A stretch of DNA of 64,000 bases from NCBI RefSeq assembly GCF_030408575.1, contig NZ_CP047047.1, forward strand, positions 1,599,991 through 1,663,990, read 5' to 3'. A program made the position numbers and the translations under genes. The stretch is from Corynebacterium auris (GTDB lineage Bacteria > Actinomycetota > Actinomycetes > Mycobacteriales > Mycobacteriaceae). Positions 26,242-34,168 of this stretch are shown here, piece by piece. Each line of letters begins with the position of its first letter. Within the stretch, counting starts at the first letter, position 1. The notes under the pieces were generated by a model. That model was not told the origin of the DNA, did no database searches, and saw only the letters and a program-made list of their open reading frames with translations.

Positions 26242-28347
26242 CTAGCTCAGGTCGGTGCCGCCATTGACCATCATCGGCCGGTCGAGGACGACCTCCGGGA
26301 TCTTGAAGGCGTCAACGAGCACCTCGGACCAGGGCCCGAGCGAATCCACCAGGTCGTTGATCGCGGCCTTCGCCGCCTTGAGGCGGCCGGACGGCAGAAC
26401 GTTGTGCTCCTGGTACCAGTCGGCGTAGGTGGTAATGGTGTCCAGCACGAACAGGTGGCGGACCTGCTCGAAAACGGCGCGTGCCGGGGAGCCTTCGGGC
26501 AGCTCCTGCTCCGTCTCGATCATGGCCTGCACCATCATGCGGTCACCGTAGGCCACCGCGGCCGCCAGCAGGTGGTCCTGGGCGCGGTCGATGACCTTCG
26601 CGGCCTCGGCACGCTCCATCTTGCGGGCCACCTGGACGCGGCGGACCAGGGAGTTGAGCACCTGCTCCTCGCGCGTTTGGACCACTCGCAGCTGGGTTTC
26701 GGCGTCGAAAAGCGAATCCGTGCCGGTCACTCGGTCCTGGAGGGACTGGACGCTGGCGGCGATGCCGGAACGGCGGGTGAGGATGTCGCCGACGTTCGCG
26801 GCCACGAAGCGGGCCATGCCGAAGGGGGACATCTCGGAGACTTCCTTGCCGTAGGCCGTGAGCAGGTTCTTGCCCACGAACTGGCGCAGGATGATGTCGT
26901 CGCCCTCGAAGGTGGTGAAGATGTCCACGTCGGCACGGAACGTCGTCAGCAGGTTCTCCGACATGAAGCCGGCGCCGCCGCAGGTCTCGCGGCACTCCTG
27001 GAGGGTGGCGTTGGCGTGCGTGGAGGCCGTCGCCTTGAAGATCGCGGCGAGCGACTCCATCTCGCGGTCGGCGCGGTCCTGCTCGTCGCTCGGCTGCGCG
27101 GGGTTCCAATCGCCGTTGATCTGCGCGTTGGTCTGCTCCTGGTAGCGGTCGAGCAGCTTGTTCTGGAACACGGCCAGCGCGTAGGACTTCGCCAGCGGAA
27201 TGAGCAGGCGGCGGCGGTGCACGCGGTAATCGATCAGGCGGGATTCCTGGCCCTCGTCGCCCGCCTCGAACTGGCGGCGGACGTTGGCGTATTTGACGGC
27301 GATAGCCAGCCCGGCGCGGGTGGCGCCGGCGGCCGAGGCGCCCACGCCGAGGCGGCCGCGAACGAGGGTGCCCAGCATGGTGAAGAAGCGGCGGTTCTTG
27401 GACTTGATCGGGGATGTGTAGGTCCCGTCTTCGGTAACGTCGGCGAAGCGGTTGAGCAGGTTCTCGCGCGGGACGCGGACGTTGTCGAAGGTGATCATGC
27501 CGTTGTCCACGCCGAGCAATCCGCCCTTGTGGCCGTGGTCGGTGCACGTGACGCCCTCGACGGGGGATCCGTCGTCCTCCCGGATGCGCACGATGATGCA
27601 GTGCACGCCCTTCGATTCCTCGGAGTCCGGGGTGTAGAGCTGGGCGAAGACAGCGGCCCAGCGGCCGTCGCGCGCCGCGTTGCCGATGTAGGCCTTCTTG
27701 GAACCCGGGGTCGGCGAGTTAACCACGAATTCCTGGGTCTCAGGATCGTACGTGGCAGTGGTCTCGATCTGCTGCACGTTGGAGCCGTGGCCGATTTCGG
27801 TCATGGCGAAGCAGCCCAGCATCGACAGGTCCATGGCCCCCTGCGCGAACTTGATGTGGCGCTCGGTGCCGAGCGCGTCGACGGCGCCACCCCAGAGGCC
27901 GAACTGGACGCCGGACTTGATGCAGGCGGAGGCGTTGATCTGCGCGATCAACTCGAGGGAGGACACACCCGCCGCGACCTCGCCGTCGCCGCCGTTGAGC
28001 GGCGAGAAGGACCCCTGAATGTTGCCCGAGGCGGCGATGGCCTGGACGTTTTTCAGGTTGTTCTCGCGGATTTCCTCCAGCGTGCCGTCGATCTTGGGCA
28101 GCAGGTCCGGGTTGTTCAGCAGCGGGCGGACGGATTCCTTGCGCGCCTTGTAGTTGCCGTCGAGAATATCCGCGAGGTCCGCCACGGCGGAGTGGTCCGG
28201 GATGGACGGCAGGGCAGCCGGCTGGTTCTTCTCCGGCTTCGCCTGGGCCTTCTTCTGGTCGACCTTAGTGCCATCGACGTGGTCCGTGACATCGGTGGTA
28301 ACGGCCGCGGAAGTGGTGTCGGTGGTGTCCTTGGTGGGGGTAGACAT
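26242..28347 (-). CDS. Acyl-CoA dehydrogenase/oxidase family protein (FadE5-like)
   Basis: FAD-dependent acyl-CoA oxidising enzyme (701 aa) introducing the trans-2 double bond in beta-oxidation. Family features include MTEIGHGSNVQQIETTATY, a central helical domain and FTTFEGDDIILRQFVGKNLL, the acyl-CoA-oxidase-type active-site region. The first ~45 residues are Thr/Asp/Lys-rich and look disordered. ATG 28347 follows GAAAGGAG. The thiolase gene lies 38 nt upstream in the same direction. With the divergent fabG4 and htdX genes this resembles the M. tuberculosis Rv0241c-Rv0244c region, where the corresponding gene is fadE5, but I cannot fix the acyl chain specificity. Confidence 0.88.
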   Translation of the reverse strand: MSTPTKDTTDTTSAAVTTDVTDHVDGTKVDQKKAQAKPEKNQPAALPSIPDHSAVADLADILDGNYKARKESVRPLLNNPDLLPKIDGTLEEIRENNLKNVQAIAASGNIQGSFSPLNGGDGEVAAGVSSLELIAQINASACIKSGVQFGLWGGAVDALGTERHIKFAQGAMDLSMLGCFAMTEIGHGSNVQQIETTATYDPETQEFVVNSPTPGSKKAYIGNAARDGRWAAVFAQLYTPDSEESKGVHCIIVRIREDDGSPVEGVTCTDHGHKGGLLGVDNGMITFDNVRVPRENLLNRFADVTEDGTYTSPIKSKNRRFFTMLGTLVRGRLGVGASAAGATRAGLAIAVKYANVRRQFEAGDEGQESRLIDYRVHRRRLLIPLAKSYALAVFQNKLLDRYQEQTNAQINGDWNPAQPSDEQDRADREMESLAAIFKATASTHANATLQECRETCGGAGFMSENLLTTFRADVDIFTTFEGDDIILRQFVGKNLLTAYGKEVSEMSPFGMARFVAANVGDILTRRSGIAASVQSLQDRVTGTDSLFDAETQLRVVQTREEQVLNSLVRRVQVARKMERAEAAKVIDRAQDHLLAAAVAYGDRMMVQAMIETEQELPEGSPARAVFEQVRHLFVLDTITTYADWYQEHNVLPSGRLKAAKAAINDLVDSLGPWSEVLVDAFKIPEVVLDRPMMVNGGTDLS

Positions 28348-28385
28348 AGTGTCTCCTTTCGGGGGTTGACGCGTGTGTTACAGGC

Positions 28386-29681
28386 TTAGCGCTCGATGAT
28401 GGCCACAACGCCCTGGCCGCCTGCGGCGCAGACGGAGATGAGGGTGCGCCCTCCTCCGTTGTCCACGAGGTTCTTCGCGGCGCTGGCGAGGATGCGCGCG
28501 CCCGTCGCGGCGAATGGGTGCCCGGCTGCAAGGGAGGAGCCCTTGACGTTGAGCTTGGAGCGGTCGATGGGGCCCAGCGGCTTATCCAGGCCGAGGCGGT
28601 CGCGGCAGTAGGCGCCGTCCTCCCACGCGGCGAGGGTGGCCAGGACCTGGGAGGCGAAGGCCTCGTGGATCTCGTAGAAGTCGAAGTCCTGCAGGGTCAG
28701 GCCGTTGCGCTCGAGCAGGCGCGGCACGGCGTAGGTCGGCGCCATGAGAAGGCCGTCGGGGCCGTTGACGAAGTCGACGGCGGCGATTTCAGAGTCAACG
28801 ATCCAGGCCTGCGGCTCCAGGCCTCGCTCCTGCGCGTAGTCCTCGGAGCCGAGGAGGACGGCGGCGGCGCCGTCGGTCAGCGGGGTGGAGTTACCGGCGG
28901 TCATGGTCGCGGTGCCGCCGTGCTGGATGGCGTCTTTCTTGCCGAAGACGGGCTTGAGCTTCGCCAGCTTCTCGACGGTGGAGTCGGGGCGCAGGTTGGT
29001 GTCGCGCTGCACGCCGAGGTACGGGGTGATCAGGTCGGTGAAGAAGCCTTCCTCATACGCCTTAGCCAGGTTCTGGTGGGAGGCCGCGGCGAGCTCGTCC
29101 TGGGCCTCGCGGGAGATCTCGAACTCGCGGGCGGTGATCGCCGCGTGCTCACCCATGGACAGCCCGGTACGGGGCTCGCCGTTGCGCGGCTGGGCGGGGG
29201 CGAGCTGGCTGGGGCGCACCGAGCCGAGCAGCTTCACCTGGTCGAGGGGCTTTTTCGCCTGGGACGCCTTGATCAGGGTCTTGCGCAGATCGTCGTTGAC
29301 CGCCAGAGGGGCGTCGGATGTGGTGTCGGAGCCGCAGCCGATGCCGGATTCGATACGGCCCAGCGCGATTGCGTCCGCGACCTGGATCGCGGAGGTCAGG
29401 CTCGTGCCGCAGGCGTGCTGCAGGTCGAACGCGGGCGTCGTGGGCGCGAGGGCGGAGCCGAGCACGGACTCGCGGACGAGGTTGAAGTCGCGGGAGTGCT
29501 TGAGCACTGCGCCGCCCACGACGGAGCCGAGGCGCTCGTCCTGCAGGCCGTAGCGGGCGACGAGGCCATCGAGGGCCGCGGTGAGCATGTCCTGGTTGGA
29601 GGCGTCTGCGTACTCTTTGTTGGAGCGGGCGAAGGGGATGCGGTTACCGCCGAGGACGGCGACCTTGCGGGGCTGGTTCAC
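28386..29681 (-). CDS. Acetyl-CoA acyltransferase (thiolase, FadA2/FadI-like)
   Basis: Thiolase (431 aa) cleaving 3-ketoacyl-CoA to acetyl-CoA and a shortened acyl-CoA. The nucleophilic Cys is in LQHACGTSLTSAIQ, the His in LAAGHPFAATGARI and the second Cys in SVCAAGGQGVV. The CGTSLTS sequence in place of CASG fits the FadI/FadA2 branch. It lies directly upstream of the acyl-CoA dehydrogenase gene and divergent from fabG4, across a 228-bp region with repeated operator-like motifs. Confidence 0.92.
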   Translation of the reverse strand: MNQPRKVAVLGGNRIPFARSNKEYADASNQDMLTAALDGLVARYGLQDERLGSVVGGAVLKHSRDFNLVRESVLGSALAPTTPAFDLQHACGTSLTSAIQVADAIALGRIESGIGCGSDTTSDAPLAVNDDLRKTLIKASQAKKPLDQVKLLGSVRPSQLAPAQPRNGEPRTGLSMGEHAAITAREFEISREAQDELAAASHQNLAKAYEEGFFTDLITPYLGVQRDTNLRPDSTVEKLAKLKPVFGKKDAIQHGGTATMTAGNSTPLTDGAAAVLLGSEDYAQERGLEPQAWIVDSEIAAVDFVNGPDGLLMAPTYAVPRLLERNGLTLQDFDFYEIHEAFASQVLATLAAWEDGAYCRDRLGLDKPLGPIDRSKLNVKGSSLAAGHPFAATGARILASAAKNLVDNGGGRTLISVCAAGGQGVVAIIER

Positions 29682-29761
29682 GTGCGCGTTCCTTACTTGT
29701 TGGGGCAGGTCATGGGTGGTCTGCGGGGACCCGAGGATAACCGGAAGTGATGGATACTCGG

Positions 29762-29801
29762 TGTACCGTACATTACAGTTATCGTTGTACCGTAAGCTAC
29801 A
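29762..29801. promoter_or_regulatory. Two direct copies of a TGTA-N8-TACA operator-like motif
   Basis: TGTACCGTACATTACA (29762-29777) and TGTACCGTAAGCTACA (29786-29801) agree at 13 of 16 positions and start 24 bp apart, close to two helical turns. Each has TGTA/TACA palindromic ends, as many TetR-family operators do. They lie between the divergent thiolase and fabG4 genes. The regulator is not in this window. Confidence 0.6.
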
Positions 29802-29821
29802 TCACGAACGAAACAAATTCG

Positions 29822-29835
29822 TAGTGTTAACACTA
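29822..29835. promoter_or_regulatory. 14-bp perfect palindrome in the fadA/fabG4 promoter region
   Basis: TAGTGTTAACACTA is a perfect 14-bp palindrome 75 bp before the fabG4 start, in an AT-rich stretch that looks like a promoter. It differs from the TGTA/TACA repeats, so it may bind a second regulator. Confidence 0.5.
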
Positions 29836-29909
29836 TTCTACGGGATTTGTCTCGTCCGTTAAGACGTTGTCCAAGACCTGTCTCACAACCCCACGCTAAG
29901 GAGAAACAC

Positions 29910-31244
29910 GTGTCCAAACAGGGCCTCCTGGAAAAGCTCATCAACTCCCCCCTTGCGGCTAAGGCCGGTGTGCCGCAGGGCTTCCCGCTGCGCCGCTACA
30001 AGCAGGGCGAACCCCTCCTGCACGGCCCGGTCGTCGTCGGCGGAAAAGGCCGCCTGAGCGAGGCGCTGACCGCCGCCCTGGAGGGGCCCTACAAGCTGCT
30101 CAAGGCTGAAGCCGACACCCCCCGCGCCGGCATCGTCTTCGACGCCACCGGGATCACGGCCCCCGAGCAGCTCAACCAGCTCCACGAGTTCTTCCACCCG
30201 CAGCTGCGCAAGGTGGCGGACAACGCCCGCCTAGTTGTTGTGGGCACCACGCCCGAGCTCCTCGACGACGCCGACGCCCGCATCGCCGCCCGCGCGCTAG
30301 AGGGTTTCACCCGTTCCCTGGCTAAGGAGATGCGCAAGGCCGCCACCGTGCAGCTCGTCTACGTCGACCCCGCCGTTAGCTCCGAGAACTTCCAGGGAGT
30401 CGAGTCCACGCTGCGCTTCTGCCTGTCCGGCAAGTCTGCCTACGTCGACGGCCAGGTCATCCGCGTCACCGCGGCTGCGGCCGAGGCGCCCGCTGACTGG
30501 GAGAAGCCTTTGGCCGGGCGCCTCGCAGTGGTCACCGGCGCCGCTCGCGGCATCGGCGCCGTCATCGCCGAGGTTCTGGCCCGCGACGGCGCCAAGGTCA
30601 TCTGCATCGACATCCCGCAGGCCGGCGAGGGCCTGGCCGCGACCGCGAACAAGGTGAAGGGCACCGCCCTACCGCTCGACGTCACCGACCCCACCGCCGC
30701 CGAGCAGATCGCCCGCCACGCCGAGGAGCGCTACAAGCAAAAGGTGGACGTGGCGGTCCACAACGCCGGCGTGACCCGCGACAAGCTTCTGGCCAACATG
30801 GACGAATCCCGCTGGAACATGGTGCAGTCCATCAACCTCGTCGCCCCGGTTCGGATTACCGAAAAGCTCATCGAGCTCGGCGCGCTCGGCGAGACGCCCG
30901 CCATCATCGGTGTTTCGTCCACCTCCGGCATCGCCGGCAACCGCGGCCAAACCAACTACGCCACGACGAAGGCCGGCATCATCGGCTTCGTCGACGCACT
31001 CTCCGGCTCCGTCGCTGAGCTCGGCGGCAACCTCAACGCCGTCGCCCCCGGCTTCATCGAGACCGACATGACCGCCGCAATGCCCACCGGCCCCCGCGAG
31101 ATCGGCCGCCGGATCAACTCGATGCAGCAGGGCGGGCGCCCCATCGACGTCGCTGAGGCCGTGGCCTTCTTCGCCGCCGGCGCCTCCACCGCCGTCAATG
31201 GCAACACGCTGCGCGTGTGCGGCCAGAGCATCCTGGGGGCGTAG
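29910..31244 (+). CDS. High-molecular-weight 3-oxoacyl reductase (FabG4-like)
   Basis: NAD(P)-dependent 3-ketoacyl reductase of the large FabG4 type (444 aa). The N-terminal ~190 residues form a degenerate flavodoxin-like domain, and the C-terminal SDR domain has the cofactor loop TGAARGIGAVIAEVLARDG, NAG in VHNAGVTRDKL, and the catalytic Ser and Tyr-X3-Lys (VSSTSGIAGNRGQTNYATTKAG). The start is GTG 29910 with AAGGAG about 8 bases upstream. htdX follows after 4 nt. This pair matches Rv0242c-Rv0241c of M. tuberculosis. Confidence 0.9.
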   Translation: MSKQGLLEKLINSPLAAKAGVPQGFPLRRYKQGEPLLHGPVVVGGKGRLSEALTAALEGPYKLLKAEADTPRAGIVFDATGITAPEQLNQLHEFFHPQLRKVADNARLVVVGTTPELLDDADARIAARALEGFTRSLAKEMRKAATVQLVYVDPAVSSENFQGVESTLRFCLSGKSAYVDGQVIRVTAAAAEAPADWEKPLAGRLAVVTGAARGIGAVIAEVLARDGAKVICIDIPQAGEGLAATANKVKGTALPLDVTDPTAAEQIARHAEERYKQKVDVAVHNAGVTRDKLLANMDESRWNMVQSINLVAPVRITEKLIELGALGETPAIIGVSSTSGIAGNRGQTNYATTKAGIIGFVDALSGSVAELGGNLNAVAPGFIETDMTAAMPTGPREIGRRINSMQQGGRPIDVAEAVAFFAAGASTAVNGNTLRVCGQSILGA

Positions 31245-31248
31245 GGCC

Positions 31249-32202
31249 GTGAGCACCGTAAACAGCCTCAAGTACGAAACCCTGGGCGCGATCCCCGACC
31301 TGCGCTCGGTGACCCGCAAGATCATCGCGGGCATGCTCCCCGTCGTGGGCACGACGCACGTCGCGGAGAAGGACCCGGCCTCGCGCCTCGAGGTGCGCGG
31401 AGTCACCGTCAGTGCCGCCGACCTCGCCTCCTACACGCGCGCAACGGGCCTGCGCCTGGGCAACGAGCTCCCGCCGACCTACCCCTTTGTCATCGGTTTC
31501 CCCGTCACGATGGAACTGATGAGCCGCGCGGACTTCCCCTTCGCCCCGACGGGTGCGGTCCACGTGGCCAACGTCATCGAGCAGGAGCGCGCGCTACGGG
31601 TCGACGAGACCTTCACGTTCCGCATCCACGCCGATAACCTGCGCCCGCACCGGAAGGGCCTGCTCGTCGACATCGTCACCGACGTCTTTGTCGAGGGCGA
31701 ATCCGACAGCGAGCCGGTGTGGACCCAGCGCGCGACCATGCTGTCCAAGGGCGCGAAGTTTGCCAAGTCCGCCCCAGTCAGCGTGACCACACGCGGTCTT
31801 GACGACGCCCGTTCGTTCGACCGGCCAGAGGTTCCTGAAGTGGCGGCCAACGCACAGTGGACATGGACCCGCGACAATGTCCGCGCCTACGTCAAGGCGT
31901 CCGGCGACGCCAACCCGATTCACACCTCGACGCTCGGCGCGAAGGCGTTTGGCTTCCCGGGCGTCATTGCGCACGGGATGTTCTCCGCCGCCTCCGTGCT
32001 TTCCCTGCTGGAGGGCACTCTGGGTGGGCCGCTGCGGTACACGGTGGAGTTCCATCAGCCGGTCGTCGTTCCGGCGCGCGTATCCGCGTGGGCGCTGGGC
32101 GATAGCGAGGGAGCTCCGGCTGGCGCAACTAGCATCGAGCTGCGCAGCGCCTCGAAGCCGGAAAAGCTTCACCTGTACGCGCAGGTCGAGCGCCTTAGCT
32201 AG
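31249..32202 (+). CDS. MaoC-like (R)-3-hydroxyacyl dehydratase (HtdX-like)
   Basis: Hot-dog-fold dehydratase (317 aa) with two repeats, of which the C-terminal one carries the MaoC catalytic pattern in GDANPIHTSTLGAKAFGFPG followed by VIAHGMFSAA. It starts with GTG 31249, four bases after the fabG4 stop, so the reductase and dehydratase are co-transcribed. Likely acts on medium or long-chain acyl-CoA or acyl-ACP in lipid elongation or breakdown. A stem-loop follows the stop. Confidence 0.9.
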   Translation: MSTVNSLKYETLGAIPDLRSVTRKIIAGMLPVVGTTHVAEKDPASRLEVRGVTVSAADLASYTRATGLRLGNELPPTYPFVIGFPVTMELMSRADFPFAPTGAVHVANVIEQERALRVDETFTFRIHADNLRPHRKGLLVDIVTDVFVEGESDSEPVWTQRATMLSKGAKFAKSAPVSVTTRGLDDARSFDRPEVPEVAANAQWTWTRDNVRAYVKASGDANPIHTSTLGAKAFGFPGVIAHGMFSAASVLSLLEGTLGGPLRYTVEFHQPVVVPARVSAWALGDSEGAPAGATSIELRSASKPEKLHLYAQVERLS

Positions 32203-32205
32203 CAC

Positions 32206-32229
32206 GTCCCCCACTCCACGTTGGGGGAC
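32206..32229 (+). terminator. Stem-loop after htdX
   Basis: GTCCCCCA (32206-32213) pairs perfectly with TGGGGGAC (32222-32229) with an 8-nt loop, four bases after the htdX stop. There is no T tract, so it may act as a weak terminator separating the lipid genes from the siderophore operon. Confidence 0.5.
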
Positions 32230-32230
32230 C

Positions 32231-32269
32231 CTAAGTAAGCGTACCCTTTGTTAGTGTACGCTTACTCGC
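32231..32269 (+). promoter_or_regulatory. Inverted repeat / two DtxR-like boxes abutting the dhbE start
   Basis: AGTAAGCGTAC (32234-32244) and GTACGCTTACT (32256-32266) are perfect inverted copies 11 bp apart. Compared by eye with the DtxR/IdeR consensus TTAGGTTAGSCTAACCTAA, window 32231-32249 matches 12 of 19 and window 32251-32269 matches 11 of 19. The second ends directly at the GTG start, where no SD is seen, so the message may be leaderless (possible -10 TACGCT at 32257-32262). Confidence 0.5.
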
Positions 32270-33928
32270 GTGTTTGAGCCCTCCTTTACTACTCCAGACG
32301 TCTTCGATCCGGGCCACCGCTCCTACCCCGCTGACGCCGAGCAGCGATACCGCGGCGCGGGGTACTGGACACGCGACGCGTTCGCCGACTTCCTGCCGCG
32401 CGCCGCGCGCTCGTTCGCATCCCTTCCCGCCGTGACCGGTTTTACCGCCGCGGGCAGCTACGAGTCGTGGACGTACCGCGAGCTCCACGAGCGGGCGTCC
32501 CGCGCGGCCGCGCGCCTATTCGCCGCAGGCGTGCGCGAAGGCGACCGGGTGATTATCCAGCTGCCCAACATCCTCGATTACCTCGTCGCAGTCTTTGCCA
32601 TCTTCGAACTCGGCGCTCTGCCGGTGTTCGCGCTTCCCGCCCACCGCCACGCGGAGCTCGCGCATTTCGCGCAGTCCGCTGATGCGTCGGCCTTCATCAC
32701 AACGGGTCCGTGGATGGGATTCGACCACCGCGGTCTTGCCCGCGAGCTGCGCGTCGCTCACCCTGACCTCAAGGTCTTCATCGCAGGTGAGGACCCCGCG
32801 GAGTTCACCCCATTCAGCTGGGACGATGCGCCAGACATTGCAGTCCCGCACCCCACCCGCCCGGAGACGTCGGTCGCGTTCCTGCAGGTGTCCGGGGGCA
32901 CCACGGGCGTACCCAAACTCATCCCCCGCACCCACGCGGACTACCTCTACTCCGTGCGGGCCAGCGCGGAGATCTGCAACCTAGACACGACAACCCGAAT
33001 GCTCGTGGTCCTCCCCGTGTCCCACAACTTCACCATGAGCTCCCCCGGCGTCCTCGGCGTGTTGATGGCCGGCGGCAGCGTCGTCCTTTCGCGCACGCCG
33101 GACCCCTCGACGGCGCTGGGGCTCGTCGCCAAGGAAAAAGCGACGATGACCTCCGTCGTGCCGCCGCTGCTCATGACGTGGCTGGCGCACGCAGATGCGA
33201 TCGGTGCCGACCTGTCGAGTCTGAAAGTCATCCAAGCGGGCGGCTCGAAGCTGCCGGAGGCCGCTGCGCGGCGTGTGCCCGAGGTCTTCGGGTGCCGCCT
33301 ACAGCAAGTGTTCGGGATGGCCGAGGGCCTGGTCAATTACACGCGCGACGACGACCCTGCCGACATCGTGGCCACCACGCAGGGCCGCCCCATCAGCCCG
33401 GCCGATGAGATCGCAATTCTTGACGACGCCAACCGCCCCGTCCCCGCCGGCGCCCCCGGGCACCTGTTCACGCGCGGGCCATACACCATCCGCGGGTACC
33501 TCAACAACGTGGACGCCTCCAGCTTTACCGAGGACGGCTTCTACAAAACCGGTGACATCGTGCGCCAACTGCCGTCGGGACACCTCGTCGTCGAGGGACG
33601 CGCCAAGGATCAGATCAATCGCGCTGGTGAGAAGGTCTCGGCCGAGGAGGTCGAAAACCACCTCGTGACGCACCCGGACATCATGGATGCCGCCGTCGTC
33701 GCTGTCGCCGACGAGCGCCTCGGCGAGCGGACCTGCGCCTACATCATCTCCGCACGCGAGCTGACCCACGCGGACGTGCGTATCCACCTGAAGAAGCGCG
33801 GGGTGGCCGCCTACAAGATCCCCGACGAAACCATCGTCACCGACGCTTTCCCCGTCACCGGCGTGGGCAAGATCAGCCGCCGCGAACTGCGCTCGGCACT
33901 GACCAAGCACTCTGCACTCCACAGCTAG
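32270..33928 (+). CDS. entE: 2,3-dihydroxybenzoate-AMP ligase (EntE/DhbE type)
   Basis: Stand-alone adenylation enzyme (552 aa) that activates 2,3-dihydroxybenzoate with ATP and loads it on an aryl carrier protein. The ATP loop is VSGGTTGVPKLIPRTHADY, characteristic of EntE/DhbE, and the substrate region reads LPVSHNFTMSSPG, with Asn where DHB-specific enzymes have it. The C-terminal lysine domain includes GKISRRELR. The start is GTG 32270 without a visible SD. It opens the rightward siderophore operon, 15 nt before the carrier-protein gene. Salicylate instead of DHB is possible from this enzyme alone, but EntA, EntB and EntC nearby argue for DHB. Confidence 0.94.
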   Translation: MFEPSFTTPDVFDPGHRSYPADAEQRYRGAGYWTRDAFADFLPRAARSFASLPAVTGFTAAGSYESWTYRELHERASRAAARLFAAGVREGDRVIIQLPNILDYLVAVFAIFELGALPVFALPAHRHAELAHFAQSADASAFITTGPWMGFDHRGLARELRVAHPDLKVFIAGEDPAEFTPFSWDDAPDIAVPHPTRPETSVAFLQVSGGTTGVPKLIPRTHADYLYSVRASAEICNLDTTTRMLVVLPVSHNFTMSSPGVLGVLMAGGSVVLSRTPDPSTALGLVAKEKATMTSVVPPLLMTWLAHADAIGADLSSLKVIQAGGSKLPEAAARRVPEVFGCRLQQVFGMAEGLVNYTRDDDPADIVATTQGRPISPADEIAILDDANRPVPAGAPGHLFTRGPYTIRGYLNNVDASSFTEDGFYKTGDIVRQLPSGHLVVEGRAKDQINRAGEKVSAEEVENHLVTHPDIMDAAVVAVADERLGERTCAYIISARELTHADVRIHLKKRGVAAYKIPDETIVTDAFPVTGVGKISRRELRSALTKHSALHS

Positions 33929-33943
33929 AAAGGACCATTCCCC

Positions 33944-34168
33944 ATGGCGTTAACCCGTTCCGCCATCCTGACCGACATCGCGCGCGCCCTCGGCGTCGAC
34001 GACAACGCCGTTGACCCTGCTGCCCCACTGGAGGACCAGGGCCTCGACTCCCTCGGGATCGTCAACCTGGCCGAGAAGTGGCGCAGCGCTGGCGAGGACG
34101 TGGACTACTTCGACCTCGTCACCTTGCCCACCGCCGACCAGTGGATCGAGCGCCTCGCCAGTGATTAA
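33944..34168 (+). CDS. Free-standing aryl carrier protein
   Basis: A 74-aa carrier protein that should hold DHB as a phosphopantetheine thioester. The attachment Ser is in DQGLDSLGIVNLAEKW, and the following KW...DVDYFDLVTLPTADQW closely resembles the aryl carrier end of EntB (ARW...DIDF...PTIDAWW). In E. coli and B. subtilis this domain is fused to the isochorismatase; here it is separate, while the EntB-like gene at 39066-39707 lacks it. It follows entE by 15 nt and its stop overlaps the esterase start by 8 bases. Confidence 0.92.
   Translation: MALTRSAILTDIARALGVDDNAVDPAAPLEDQGLDSLGIVNLAEKWRSAGEDVDYFDLVTLPTADQWIERLASD

Noticed and set aside
26227..28389. Rightward 720-codon open frame over the acyl-CoA dehydrogenase gene
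   Set aside because: Mirror of the real gene in the complementary frame; composition typical of antisense shadow and no SD.
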